64,000 nucleotides of DNA. Origin: Ceratotherium simum simum. Taxonomy: Eukaryota; Chordata; Mammalia; Perissodactyla; Rhinocerotidae. A model generated the notes under the pieces. That model did not search any database. It was not told the origin of the DNA and was given only the letters and a program-made list of their open reading frames with translations. The stretch covers positions 2,970,785 through 3,034,784 of the forward strand of contig NW_004454262.1 in the NCBI RefSeq assembly GCF_000283155.1, read 5' to 3'. The translations under genes and the position numbers were made by a program. Numbering within the stretch: the stretch's first letter is position 1; the number at the start of each line of letters is the position of its first letter. Below, one piece after another: positions 23,690-54,300 of the stretch.

Positions 23690-24505
23690 AAGGAGACATG
23701 AAGACTAAGTTCAATATGGGATTCTGAATTGGACTGTGAAATAGAAAAAGTGGGAAAACTGGTGAAATATAATAAAGTCTGTGGTTTAACTAATTGTGTT
23801 GTACCAATGTTAATTTATCGGTTATGACAAGTGTACCTTAGTTATGTTAACATTAGGGGTAGTGGGAGAAGGGTATACAGGAACTCTCTGTACAATCTTT
23901 GCAACTTTTTTGTAAATCTAAAATTATTCCAACATAAAAATTTATAAAAGAAAAGACTTGAACATGTAATAAAATACAATGTGGGTACCATATTTGGATC
24001 CTGACTCCCACTATAAAAAAGAAAACAAAAAAACTATAAAAAGACTTTTTTGGAGAAAACAGAATAGACTGGTATTAGATGATATTAAGGACTTGTTATT
24101 AATTTTGTTAGGTGTGATGATGATATGTTTATACGAGTCTCATGCTTTACTGACTGAGCTAGCTGGGCACTCAAAATATTATGTTTATATACAAAAATCA
24201 TCTTGAGTTGTTGAAAGTATGTGCTGAAGTATTTATAGATAAAATGACATGCTCTCTGGGATTTGTCTTAAAATATTCAGAAAGAAACAAAACAAAACAG
24301 AAATATTAATGGGTAAAATAGTATAATTTCTTGAGGTTACTTTAAAATACTCCAGAGAAAAAATGTAGTTGGGGAAAGAGATGAAAACAAGTGGCAAAAT
24401 GTTAATACTTATTGAAACTGGAGGAAATGTACATGGGGGAGGGTGTGTTAATATACTGTTCTCTCTACTCTTATGAATGATTAAATTTTCCCTAGTAAAA
24501 AGTTA
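23690..24505 (+). repeat. Unassigned interspersed repeat
   Basis: AT-rich sequence resembling a repeat 3' end seen widely in mammals: GATATTAAGGACTTGTTATT, GAAGTATTTATAGATAAAATG and a terminal TTTTCCCTAGTAAAAAG. I cannot name the family with confidence. Confidence 0.4.
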
Positions 24506-24667
24506 AATAGATAACACTGCTCCATGGATGTTAGTGACTTGGCGACTCCCCACTTCTTTCTTCTCACAGGACTTTTTCACACCTTGATAGCGCTTCCTGT
24601 GTTGTTTTACACTGTTCACAGAACTTGTCTCTCTTCTTTCTGGTCTGAAGGCTCCTGTGGCTGTTTT

Positions 24668-24906
24668 TTTTTTTTTTTTTTTTTGTGAGGCAGATCAGCC
24701 CTGAGCTAACATTCATGCAAATCCCCCTCTTTCTGCTGAAGAAGACTGGCCCTGGGCTAACATCCAGGCCCCTCTTCCTCCACTTTATATGGGATGCAGC
24801 CACAGCATGGCCTGACAAGTGGTGCATCAGTGCACGCCCAGGATCCGAACCCAGGCCACCAACAGCGGAACGCACACACTTAACCACTATGCCACTGGGC
24901 CGGCCC
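24668..24906 (-). mobile_element. ERE SINE
   Basis: Reversed full-length ERE. 16-bp direct repeats with one mismatch (CTCCTGTGGCTGTTTT) at 24652-24667 and 24907-24922. Confidence 0.94.
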
Positions 24907-24934
24907 CTCCTATGGCTGTTTTATCTCTGCGCTA

Positions 24935-25235
24935 GCCTCATTCACTCCAACAAATACTTGTTGGGCATTAATTTGTACTAGGCCCTGTGCTGCCAGGGGG
25001 AGATGATGGTGAGTAAAAGCAGACATGGTTGCTAACTCATTGAACTTATAGTCTGGAGGGGCCCACAAATATTAATTACTTCTGCCAATAAGAGTACAAT
25101 TACTACTAAGTGTTATGTAGGAGAGATATATACAATTAATAGACAGGGATTTGATCTATGGGGAAGCTCAGGGAGTCCTCCCTGAGAAAGTAACAATTAA
25201 GCTTCAATCTGAAGGATGAGAAGGAATTAACCATT
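24935..25235 (-). repeat. L2 3' region, minus strand
   Basis: AACAAATACTTGTTGGGC, CTAGGCCCTGTGCTG and GGGAGTCCTCCCTGAG follow the reverse L2 3' end in order. Confidence 0.65.
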
Positions 25236-25239
25236 TATA

Positions 25240-25990
25240 TCAGTTAGGATGCTTTTGGCTGCAAGTAACAGAAACCCCAGCTCAACTGGCTCAAATAATA
25301 AGGAAAATGTATCATCCCTTGTAAGATGCCCAGAAATAAGGAAACTTCCATGTTAGTCAACTCAGCAATGTCATCGAGAACCCAGGTTCCCTTCATTTTC
25401 CTCCTCGCTGTCATCGGCATGTCAGCTCATCTCTCCTCATTCTGAGATGGCTGTCACAGCTCCACATGTTATGTGCAGATACAAGCATGACCAACAGAAA
25501 AGGAGCCATTACTCCCTGTGCATCTATTTTTAGCAGAAAACCTTTCCCTGAAGCCTTGAAGCCGGCATCTCTTCAAGCCTTGGTGGCTAGAATCACATGG
25601 TGCCTAATCCAATCCATGACAAGGGGAATGGAACCACCCTGTTTGCTTAGACCAGTCATAAGTGACTCACTCCCTGGAGGTAGGATTGGGCCTCAGGCTT
25701 GTCTTCATAGAGAAGAGAGTAGATTCCTGCACAAAATTGGGCTCTGCCAGAAAGGAAGAGGGGTGGTGGAGGAATGGATTGGGGAAGGAAACCAATGGTG
25801 TCTGCTATATTGGCCACAGAGCAAAGAGGAGGAGCTTTCCTGGCAGTGGGGTGAGCATGTGCTAAGCCTTGAAGTAGGAAAGGCTGAAAGACACCAGTGT
25901 GGTGCTGAAACATGGAGTGCAAGGGGGAAGGAGCGTAGTGTAGGATGGGGGGACTCGTCAGGACTAGACCATGCGGGACCCAGTGAGCTT
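25240..25990. other. No gene recognised
   Basis: Contains a 191-codon plus frame (25466-26041) and a mirrored minus frame. The plus frame runs into the MLT1 LTR and has no recognisable domain, so it is not called. Confidence 0.4.
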
Positions 25991-25992
25991 GG

Positions 25993-26474
25993 TGAGCTAG
26001 TTTCCCATTGCTGTTGTAATAAATTACCACGTGCCCAGTGACTTAAAACAATACAAATGTATTATATTACAGTTCTGGAGGTCAGAAGTCCAAGTGGGTT
26101 TTATGGGGCTAAAATCGAAGTGTCAGCAGAGCTGTGTTCCTTCTGAGGCTCTAGGAGAGAATCCGCTCTTTGCCTTTTCCTGCTTCAGGAGGCTGCCTGC
26201 ATTCTTTGGGTCGTGGCCCTGCGTTGCTTGGCTCTCTGTTTCTGTTGTCCTATTTCCTTCTCTGGCTCTAATCTAACCTTTCTGCCTCCCTTTTTGAGGA
26301 TCTTTGTGATTACGCTGGGTTCACTAAGATAATTTGGGATGATCCCCCATCTCAAGATCCTTAACTTAATCGCATTTGCAAAGTCCCCTTTGCATGTAAA
26401 GTAATAACATAATCACAGGTTCTGGGGGTTAGGACATAGACATCTTTGAGGGGGCATTTTCCAGCCTACCACAT
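25993..26474 (-). repeat. MLT1-type LTR remnant, minus strand
   Basis: CATTGCTGTTGTAATAAATTACC, CAGTTCTGGAGGTCAGAAG, CAAGATCCTTAACTTAATC and TTGAGGGGGCATTTTCCAGC are the reverse of the LTR at 21294. No internal region. Confidence 0.75.
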
Positions 26475-26479
26475 CTTTT

Positions 26480-27700
26480 TTGCTTGGATCAGAACAGAGG
26501 CAGTAAAGATGGAGAAAAATTAAGAATTAAGTTTGATGAATGAATGAATAAGTGAATAAACAGTCTGTCAGGGAACCAAAAGTACTTGCTCCCCAGCTTA
26601 GAGATTTCCACTGTAGAAGCGTGCCGCGCTGCTGCCCTGCTGAGACGGGCAGGCCCTGACAATCACAGGCTGGCCTTCCAAGGTCCACTTGGTGTGGTGA
26701 CCTCTTAGAAGGTTCGTGCCTTCTCTCCTGGGAAATGGTTGTCTGGGGCATCAGGACAATGACAGAGCTGAAGCCTTTCCCAGCAGAGGAGCAAACTCAC
26801 AAAGCAGTTGCTGATTGTCCTGAATTGAAGGTTTCCATCTCTACTTGGCAGATACATGGTGAGGCAGAGGAAACAGGGAGGTAACTTGGATATGGTACAG
26901 CTGGGGCTGGCCTTTCCACAAAGGACGGCTCCTTGTTTTCTTGTTTTTCTTTTTCTATTTTTTTTTTTAATCCTGTGTTGATACAAGCTCATGAATGTTA
27001 CTCGGTCTCAGAATAAATACAACTGCGATTTAGGTTTCACAATTTAGCTGATTTCATCATGTATTATTTTCATTTACTATCCCTTTCCTGAGATCTACAG
27101 TATTTTCCTTCTGCGATTTCAGGTGTGTCATTTGCTGGAGGCAGGATGAGGGAGAGGCAAGACATGATGTGTATATGTAGGCGTAGGAGCCGTTCCACCC
27201 CCACACCTCACTCGTGCGATTGGCCACTCAAGAAGGTTGCCTTTTTGATGCAAGTCGACTCCCAAAATGAAGGTGAAGGCAGGCTAGTCTACTTTTGTGG
27301 TTTGAGTCAGTGAACCACCCCATTCTTCCCAAAATGCAACCTCACTCACATCCTATGTGATGGGGCTTGCTAGTCAAACTCCACAGGCTCTTGGAGCTGG
27401 TACCACGGGTTGCTCTAAAAGTATTCTTTGGGAATGAAATTCCCAAATTCCCTGATCCTGCCTCTCCAGTTGTGACCTTGCACCGGCCACCTGGTCTCTG
27501 CAGACTTCATTTCGTGTCCCTGTGACTTGTCATCTGAAGATCCTTTCAGTGCTAAGATTCAGTGAGTACAGAGGTGGGGCAACTTGAATCTTGAGCTCCT
27601 TCAAGCAGAGTCTCCTAGTTCCTTTTTTCCTCACATGCCAACATAAAATATATGGACTCAGGAGGTATTTGCATGGTTTATTCAATGCCAAACAGAATGT
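26480..27700. other. No gene recognised
   Basis: Unique-looking sequence without a recognised repeat or exon. Confidence 0.45.
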
Positions 27701-27716
27701 CACACAGAAACTTTTT

Positions 27717-27957
27717 TTGTGTGTGAGGAAGATTAGCCCTGAGCTAACATCTGTTGCCAATCCTCCTCTTTTTGCTGAGGAAGATTGGCCCTGGGCTAAC
27801 ATCCCTGACCATCTTCCTCTACTTTATATGGGATGCTGCCACAGCATGGCTTGACAAGCTGTGCGTCGGTCGGTCCACGCCTGGGATCTGAACCTGCGAA
27901 CCCCGGGCCGCCGAAGCGGAGCGAGTGAACTTAACCCCTACACCACCAGGCCGGCCC
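27717..27957 (-). mobile_element. ERE SINE
   Basis: Reversed full-length ERE. Direct repeats CAGA(A/T)ACTTTTT at 27705-27716 and 27958-27969. Confidence 0.93.
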
Positions 27958-28019
27958 CAGATACTTTTTATTGAGAATGGGGCCAGGCATGGTTAAAACT
28001 TTTCTGTGTGTTTAAAAAA

Positions 28020-28430
28020 TATATGCCCTATAATAAAAATACCTTATTCTCCGTGCATCCTCACAATAATCCTAGGAGGTAGACAATGAATGCCTGTTTT
28101 ACAATCAAGAACCTGAGGTTTGTAGAAGTTCCTCAAGGCCAGTGAGAGGGGATGGAGGCTGAATTCAAATTTCAGTTCCTCAGGCTCTGGGAATCTTTAG
28201 TCTCTATTGTGCTGTCTCCATTTAAAGCGCCCTCAGCTGCCACCCAGAACTTGGAAAGGTAAATGGGAAGAGCTGGAATTAGAAGACAGAAGACCTGCGT
28301 TCTAATTCTGGTTCTTTCATTACTCGTGTGATCTTGTGCAAGTTATTTCTCTCTTCTGGCCTGTAAACTAAGGGAACAGCTTCTAGGGTCCCTTCTAAGC
28401 CAACCTCTAGGATTCTAGGACAGCCATCTA
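28020..28430. repeat. MIR fragments
   Basis: 28025-28190 is reverse MIR (CATCCTCACAATAATCCTAGG, ACAATCAAGAACCTGAGG). 28285-28430 resembles a plus MIR (TTCTAATTCTGGTTCTTTC, GATCTTGTGCAAGTTATTTC). Confidence 0.6.
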
Positions 28431-28673
28431 ATATCTTTCCACCAAATCTGGCATCTTTTACAGAGATCAGCCCATAAACAAGCAAACAGATAGAGTTGGC
28501 ATGTGATAAAGGAACTCTCAGGGCTGCAGCCTTAAATTCCTTGCACTTCCTCCAGTGGAGTTCCCTTTCAGCGGAGGCCCAGAAGTTAGCTCTCTCTTGC
28601 TCCTTTCTCTTCCAATTCAACAAGCCTTGACTCTGATTTTTTTGGCTGTTTGAAACACTCTGCCCTTAGGAGC

Positions 28674-28861
28674 TTTTTTTTTTCCGGTAAGGAAGATTGT
28701 CCCTGAACTAACATCTGTGCCAATCCTCTTCCACTTTGTACGTGGGATGCCTCCACAGCATGGCTTGATGAGTGGCGTGTAGGTATGCGCCTCGGATGCG
28801 AGCCCCGGGCCGCTGAAGCAGAGTGCGTGAACTTAACCACTACGCCACTGGGCCGGCCCCA
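28674..28861 (-). mobile_element. ERE SINE, short tail
   Basis: Reversed ERE with only one GGAAGATTG tail module, about 190 bp. Perfect direct repeats CCTTAGGAGC at 28664-28673 and 28862-28871. Confidence 0.93.
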
Positions 28862-28879
28862 CCTTAGGAGCATTTTCTA

Positions 28880-29480
28880 ACTGCTAGGCATTTGCAGGCA
28901 CCTCAACACTCCAACTATTTTCCTTGGGGCTTTTGATGAAAGCAATCTTGTCCTTTCAGATTAGCCATGCAGGTTATCACAGCTCTCAGAGCCTCTTTGG
29001 AACAGATGTTCAATGCTCCCCCACCCCCTCTCTATCCCCAGAAACAGTGTTTCTGTAAGGACTGAGAATACAAAGGGCCAACCTCCCTCCCTGCCCACTC
29101 TTCACGCATCTACAGGCAGTTGTCCACAACAGCTGCATGCAGCGGTGCTGGAGCAAAGGACTGGGAAGTTATTCAGCAGTTAAAAAAATATGGGAAGAGA
29201 GCTTCTGGCCTGCCAAAGAGATGCTGCCTCTTTACTGACGTGATGGAAAAAGCACTGTAAGTCCTGACTCCACAGTTGAGCTCTGCACAAGGTTTTCCCT
29301 CCCAGCACTCGATCTTTCTCTTGGCAACCACTGTAAACACAAGAGACCTCTTTTGCGTCCACAGCAGCCTCTGCAAGCTTTCTGAGGACCATCACTGAAA
29401 AAGTGGCTGCAGCCTTGGGGAAGTTGCCCACCTTAGTGCAGGCTACTGAATAATTAATTCTAGTCTCCACTCTGCTTCTC
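28880..29480. other. No gene recognised
   Basis: Unique-looking sequence. A 113-codon minus frame (29180-29521) enters a MIR at its 5' end and matches no family I recognise. Confidence 0.4.
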
Positions 29481-29484
29481 CTCC

Positions 29485-29720
29485 ACTGTGCAATGATTAA
29501 GAGCATGGACTTCGGAGCCACGGAGCCAGACTACTTTGCTTCCAGTGCAAGTTAATAATTACTAGCTTTGTGGCCCTGGGCAAGTTATTCAACTGCTCTA
29601 TGCCTGTTTCTCCATCTGCAAAATAGGGGTTAATGATAGCACCTACCTCACAGGGTTAATGTTAAATACATACAGTATCTTGCATGCAGGATGCACTATG
29701 TGCTTGCTATTATTATAAGG
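29485..29720 (+). repeat. MIR SINE, plus strand
   Basis: Well-preserved MIR: AATGATTAAGAGCATGGACT, GGCCCTGGGCAAGTTATTC, TCTCCATCTGCAAAATAGGG, ACCTACCTCACAGGGTT in order. Confidence 0.85.
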
Positions 29721-29724
29721 ACTG

Positions 29725-30811
29725 ACAACCATAAGAAATAGGGGGCCTAACCCAGAGTAAGGAGACCTAGACTTATTTTAAAACTTCCTTCCCTTTCCTT
29801 ATGCATGGGGCACGGACATACATTCTTCAGGGTGCATCTCTGGAATTGCCTCTAACTCATGCCTGTCCTTCACCTGTTACATTCCCCACAGTGCCCACAG
29901 CAGGCAGTCCATAAACGTCTACTGAAACGAAAGGCATGAATGAAGACCTCTATTGACCTGCCACTCTTGACTTCCTAAGTAATTTGTTAAAGGAGACTTC
30001 TAACACTGGATTAGATAAAAAGTACTCCTTTGAAAATTTTACAGGAACTTTTGGTAAATGCTTTGATAGTTTTACTCTTAAGGCAGTAATATAAGGTTGC
30101 CATATTTTAAGTTTTGCATCCTTGTCACAAAATTTTGAGACATGACATTCTAGTTTAGTGTAAGACTAGAACTTAATCTAACCTTCGTTTGGTACATAAT
30201 ATTTAACATCATACCCCATTGGTGTTAAAAATGGTCCATACATTGAGGTTAAAATTTTGCCAATTATAAATTAAATATGTGCTTTCTGGCACTGCTTATG
30301 AGTAAAAAATTAAAATGAACTCGATTTTGAAAGGTTGTGCTCTAACCCACAGGCTACTTGATAGTTAATAGGCCACTGTTTCCCACCAGACACCAAATGT
30401 GAAAGAGAACGGCCTGAAGCTTGGAGAAATGGTAACAGGGTGCTTCCTCCTGTCACAATTTGGAAATTAAATTGTTTCTGGGGATCATTCTGATTAGAAA
30501 ATGAATATAAAGCTGTCACCTACTCATTCTAGAGTTTAGTAGTATTCTAAAAGTAAGTACACATTTGTGATTTTCATGACAGCCTGAGTCTCTCTTATGT
30601 TAACTGTGCACATGGGACTCTTCCATTTCTGAGCCCTGATTAAACCCGGGCGTGATGATACTGTTACTCAGGAAATAAGGCATTACACAAAAGAAGTCCC
30701 TAAACTGACAGCTAGAAAGATTCAGTTGTTTTTAATCTTTGGTAAAGAGGCCCAGGTTGATAAATCTGAACTTTACATGTTGTATCGTAAACATCAAGTA
30801 ACACCACAAAC
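29725..30811. other. No gene recognised, immediately downstream of RALA
   Basis: AT-rich sequence past the inferred RALA cleavage site. A weak L2-like end at 29870-29945 is the only repeat hint. Confidence 0.45.
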
Positions 30812-32664
30812 ATTTAAAAAAAGGAAGTTTATTGGTCTTTAAATGGCTCATATTGCAAATAAACCAATCGGGTAGTGGCATCAGCCGAAGACATGTGATG
30901 CATCTTTGTCAGCTGGCTTCATAGCACCTCAGTACCCAGGAGAGGAAAGGTCTCAAAGCAAAGTCACAATGTTAGTGGTTAGGACCCCTGGTTAAAGAAG
31001 ACTGCAATGAGCACACAAGGAGGCCGCGGGCCGCAGGGCCAGCGTTACATCGGTAACTTTAATTCTGCACGTGGCATAGCCTATGAAAAATACAAAATGA
31101 AAGATGTACATCTCAAACCCTCTAAGGACAAATATTTAACATGACAAGCCAGATATAATATCTAAAGAGTTGAGTTCCTAAAAAGCCTATTTCTGTTAAC
31201 TTTACGTACACATCCGTTACCTGGAATGCCTGAACACATATTTGTTGAAATTAAGACTGGGCAAAAAGAAAAAAACTTTGTTGAATCAACTGTCCTAGCC
31301 CCACTCCAAAGAAAAAAAGAAATATCTGACAGTGGTATATTTCCCATTGAAATTATGTTCCCAAATAGCGTGGTAGAATTCTTCCAGTGGACACACCACA
31401 CAACGGTGACACAGGCCTAATGTTTGGTCTGTGTATGCCAAACATGTTTTCTGCACTATACTCGGGTTTGATTTCTTGATGTTAACTTTAGGAAAGCGTA
31501 GCTACAGTGTCCTTCACTATGAACACAAACAGACTACAAATACTCCTAAGAACTCCCATATAGCCCAACTGTAACCTCATGGGTACAAATTTAGAAATTA
31601 ACAGGTGGCAAGTATGAGTATTTTCCCAAAGTGTTCTGGTGCACAATGCATTAGCACTGTTGACATCTTTCCTGTGCCCTGCTCCAAAGAGATCAAACAC
31701 TTAACACAGGCTCACCATTTGCAGAAAGGGATTTCCAGGGACAGCATCTTAAAGAGGGTTCGCTGAAACATAACTGGAGCTGAATCCTCAGTCTAAAATT
31801 ATCTTACACTTACATGCCGACCCTTCACTTTAGACAGTGAACTAGAAGCGATCAAGCAGCTCTGGAACTGTAAGAACCAGAGTATGGCACACATTTTAAA
31901 TCTGGATAGACTCCCAGCAGACAGTTATTTCTCAAGAATCTTCTATACAAAAGTTGTACTCCATACCAGGCATATATTCTCTCACCAGGACACATGGGGC
32001 AATGCGCCCCCGGCGCCAGTGAGGACATACCCAGAATGACGTAACTGGGTATTTTTCGGTATCTAAATTAAGGCATATTCAGAAATTTCCATGTACAAGT
32101 TTACACCACTTTTCTAAGTTAATCACCAGGTAATTAATGCAGGTTCACAGATGAATTACTCTCAATTTAACTATATGCAACAATCATGCCAATAACTTTT
32201 TCTTCTACATTTTGCATAACAATGGTTAAAAAAAGTGGTACAGTTTAACTATCATGGTCACAATTGTCATTTTTCAAGGCAGAAGACCAAGACATTTTAA
32301 AATGATAGAAAATTTAAGCTTTATAATCAACCAGAGGAAGTAGCCTTTCCTCCAAATCCCACCCCCATCTTACCTCTTTAACAGTTCAAGAAAGACTGCC
32401 CATGAAACACAAGCTCACACACTACATTCAGGACCGTGATAAATGTAGGCAATTATGAAAGTTGAACTTTGCTTCTTGATGAAGCCACATTAATTTCTTT
32501 TTTAAGTGAATTTGACTTTCAGTGCAGTCCCAATTCATGCTTTTAGTGATACATAACAATTTCCAAAATGTTAAAGTAATTTCAGTCAATTGAGCCTTCG
32601 ATGGCAATGCTTATAAATTATATTTATTAGTATGGTCAAGATAAGAAAGGAGTTTGGGCTTTGA
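30812..32664 (-). other. RALA: RALA 3' untranslated region
   Basis: About 1.85 kb follows the stop codon with no SINE or LINE recognisable in it. AATAAA on the minus strand lies at 30833-30828 and is followed by an A/T-rich run, so cleavage is inferred near 30.81 kb. The region is AT-rich apart from two short GC-rich islets (about 31020-31050 and 32003-32020). The total length fits my recollection of mammalian RALA mRNA. Short open frames inside it are not credible genes. The exact 3' end is inferred. Confidence 0.75.
30828..30833 (-). terminator. RALA polyadenylation signal AATAAA
   Basis: TTTATT on the plus strand reads CCAATAAAC in the RALA direction and is followed 15-20 nt later by an A-rich stretch. 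It is the best-placed canonical signal downstream of the stop codon. The repeat-free 3'UTR ends here. Confidence 0.65.
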
Positions 32665-50715
<18,051 letters not shown>

Positions 50716-50939
50716 CTAAGAAGAATGAAAAAATAAGTAATGCTCAGTACATTCTTCTTCAGAATTCCAGTGTAGGAAACAGATACGATGTCCTTAGGCT
50801 TCAAGATACTAGTTTTTATTCTGTGGTGACTTTAAACAGATGGCAAATGAAGAATGCTCATTTAGGGGAAGAACCACTTAGAGAACATCATGGCAATACA
50901 ACAAGTATATGACTCAAGGGCATTTCTCTTTCTCTCTCT

Positions 50940-51170
50940 TGCTCTTTTTTTAATTGAAGTATAATTGACATACAATATCCCCGTAGTTTCAGGTGTGCAT
51001 CATAGTGATTTGATATTTACATACATTATGAAATGATCACCACGGTAAGTCTGGTGATCGTCTGTTACCATACAAAGTTATTACAATGTTATTGACTACA
51101 TTTCTTATGCTGTACATTACATTCCCATAACATTTATTTTATAACTGGACGTTTGAGAGCTTGAGGACAT
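50940..51170 (-). repeat. L1 3' end, minus strand
   Basis: TTTAATTGAAGTATAATTGAC, CAGGTGTGCATCATAGTG and AAATGATCACCACGGTAAG are reverse L1MA-type 3' end. Confidence 0.8.
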
Positions 51171-51869
51171 TTTCTCTTATAATGGTTACTTTTCAGTAAT
51201 GAGCTGTGACCAACAGTGAAAATTTCACAGTGCAACCACATGCTGACAATAATGGAGTATTAGCTGTATTAGAATATAATCAAACAGATTATGAAAACAG
51301 GCTAAACCATCACTTTGTTTTCATATTCACTCATATTGGCAATAATTAAAGAGATGTTTCCTCTAATTCCAGTAAGAAACACTGACCAAAAAAAGACTAC
51401 CAATTAAAAGGTTTACTTACTGCCAGTTTACAAAGGAAGAAACCTCATCCCAACAACTTGGGAGGATTATAAATAGAATCCAATACTGTATACCCCAACT
51501 TCCAGATATCACATTATTGGAATATCTGTGTATCTTGGGGCAGATGGCCACTCTAACTTAAACACCTGGAGCTAGTGTGCCCTCACTTTCCTCAGAACAC
51601 GCATTTGTTTATTACATTTATGTGCTTGGTGTGGAAAGACCAGGGTCCTCCGGAAGCTGTACTGGTGATGTACACTAATGGCACCAGTAACCTTTGGCCA
51701 TGGTACCAGGCCTTAGAAAAAGAGGCGGTGAGGTCACAACAAACACTGAGTCTGTGTGGAGGCCCAAGCAAGGAGGCTTTGTGTTATTAGAGGTTCGAAG
51801 GGGTTGTACCCTTCCTTCTCAGCATCTCTTTGACTTGTTTTGGTCACAGTAAGGCTCTCCCAAGTTGCA

Positions 51870-52335
51870 GCTTACAGGATACACCCCATCCTGCCTACCT
51901 CTCTATCTTGTGCCAATCTCTCCCAGCTCTGCTGCATCAGACCCAGACTGCTGTCCTTCAGTGCTGCATAAGCTCTTCTCTGCCTCTTGGTCTTTGCCAT
52001 GCAGTTTCCTCCATTTGGCAAATTCTTCTTCTATCTGGCTAGCTCCTCTCAGTTTTTGGGTGTCAGCCTTACCTGAAACTCTCAACCTAAATTAAGGCTC
52101 TCCCCTGCTCTGTGCTCTCACACAGCATCTGATACTTGTCTTCATAACCATTATCACAAGTTGAAATTGCTTGAGAGCGTTAGTTGTTTAATATGGGTCT
52201 TCTTCCCCTCTAATATACCAGAAGCAACTCGAGTGCAAGGGCCATGTCTATGTGGTTTACTTTACGGTAATGTCACTAACAGGGCTTGGCAAAATCAGCC
52301 ACTCAGTATGTATATGTTCAATGAACAAATAAACA
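51870..52335 (+). repeat. L2 3' region, plus strand
   Basis: TCTTTGCCATGCAGTTTCC, TGTCAGCCTTACCTGAAACT, CGAGTGCAAGGGCCATGTC and CAGTATGTATATGTTCAATG follow L2 in order. Confidence 0.75.
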
Positions 52336-53469
52336 AATGTTCACAGTCTGACTTAACCTTGGGGAGTGCTTTAGACTGTACTGGTATAAAGTAGCTACTG
52401 CTATCACTATTATTATTATCCATCACAAGTCTGGGCAAGGACAGTCTGCTGCGGGTCTGTGCCTCACACACTGGCTGTACAGGCCACCCAAGAGCTGGGT
52501 GCTGCTCAGGCTGCACCCAGAAATCATGCCCATATGCCTATCTGCCCAATATAGAAAAGTCTTTAGAAAATTAAAACCAATACTCTTGCTATCTATTTAA
52601 TAGCATGAACATCTTCTAGTTCCTTTGAGACTGCTTTCAATCAATATGGAGTATAAGTGAGGTCAGACTACACATGCAATTTCCGACCCTCTTCTTCTTA
52701 TATTATGTCATAAACGTTTTAGCAGCAGCAGCTTCAACTGTGAAGCATATGGTAAAGGATCCACACTTGGAGGCTAGAAGTTCAATTCAACTCAACAATC
52801 AAGGATTGAGTCCTTTTCCTGGGTACCAAGGACATGATCATTAGATTCTGAACGACTATCACTGCTCTGCAACAGTGAAAACTAATAGTATACTTCAGAT
52901 AAGTAACTAAAAGTCTGAAAGATACCAAGTCTAAGCAAATTTATGGAGCATGCTGTTGCTGGCGTTCATAAATAAATCAGGAAATGATTTCTTTTTCACT
53001 ATTATGATCCATACTTGCTGGCAGCTGTAATCATTTCACGGCTATGTTAACTACTCTTTTATTTTTAAAACAGTAAGTACCACATGAACTCGGGGTGTTA
53101 CCATATCAATTAATACTCTAAGAGCTGTGTGTGTGTGTTTTTAAAGCAAAACATTTAGCAGTTACACCAACTGGGTTAAAACACTTTTCCTTCCAGAAAA
53201 ACTTAAATTATAGTCTGTGACTTAGAAAGAGAAAGGGCAGAGAGTCCCAAAGATATTTTTCCTAACTGCAAACATTCCCTAATAATATGGGCTGTACGTT
53301 CCACACTCAAAAGAGGCTATCCAGGAAAAGAAGCTCCCACCAAGGAGATACTCCTCTGCCCCCATTTTAAAAACTTGGCATTCCACAACTTAGCTCCCAA
53401 TTCCTAGTCTAGATGTTGGAACTTAAGTCACACACATACATAAATAAGAAAATTCCGTTAGTGCTAATG

Positions 53470-53930
53470 GCAATGAAGAAAATAAGGGGGCACTGAGATA
53501 AAGAGGGGGGAGGGGCTACTCTAAGCAAGGATGATCGAGGATGACTCCTTTGAAGAGGTAGCATTTGAGCCAAGACCTGAATTTTACGAAGGAATCAGAC
53601 TGCTCTGAGGAAAGAGCATTCGAGACCCAGGGAATAACAAGTACAAAGACCTAATCAGGATGGGAGAGATTTGGTACATTCTGGGGACCAGAAGAAAGCC
53701 AGAGTGGGTGGAGCCTAGCGAGGAACAGGGAGCGTACAGAAGGTGAGACTGAGAGGTAGACGAGGCCAAATCACAAAAAGTATTGAAGGCCATGGAAAGG
53801 TGTCTGAATTTTAATATAATTGTAATGGGAAGCCTCTGGAGAGTTTTTAAGCACAGTAGTCACATAATTTCATTTATGTTTTAAAAAGATTACCCTGGCT
53901 GGCGTGTGGAGAATGGATAGTTAGAAGTGC
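53470..53930 (-). repeat. L2 region, minus strand
   Basis: GAGGTAGCATTTGAGCCAAG, GGAAAGAGCATTCGAGACCC, AAGGCCATGGAAAGGTGTC and AAAAGATTACCCTGGCTGG are reverse L2. Confidence 0.75.
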
Positions 53931-54089
53931 AATGGTTGAGAGCAAGGAGTCTATTCTATAGTCTCTGCAAGAGAGGACAGAGGCTTGGGCTACAGAGCAG
54001 CAGCACACACGGTAATAATACCAGTTCCCCCACTATACCTTGTGTAGTAGTACTCGTGTAACTACTAATACCATCTATACCTGGGACAA

Positions 54090-54300
54090 CCACAAACCTT
54101 TACTGAGCACTCACTGAGTGCCTATACATGTTAACTTAGGTGAGAACCACATTTCATGTGTGAACAATCTATGAGGTATGTATTATTTTAACTTCATTTA
54201 AACAATGAGAAATCTGGGTCACAGAAATTGACTTGCTCAAGGCTGAGCCAGGACTCAAACTGAGGCAGCCTGGCTTTCCTAACCAACTATATGCTATTTG
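54090..54300 (-). repeat. MIR fragment, minus strand
   Basis: TTTACTGAGCACTCACTGAG, CAATGAGAAATCTGGGTCAC and GAGCCAGGACTCAAACTGAGG in reverse MIR order. Confidence 0.7.

Noticed and set aside
25466..26041. 191-codon open frame
   Set aside because: Low-complexity composition, overlaps a mirrored frame, and runs into an MLT1 LTR. No family resemblance.
29180..29521. Processed pseudogene encoded on the minus strand (113 codons)
   Set aside because: The text does not match any family I recognise, has no A-tail or target duplication that I can see, and its start lies in a MIR.
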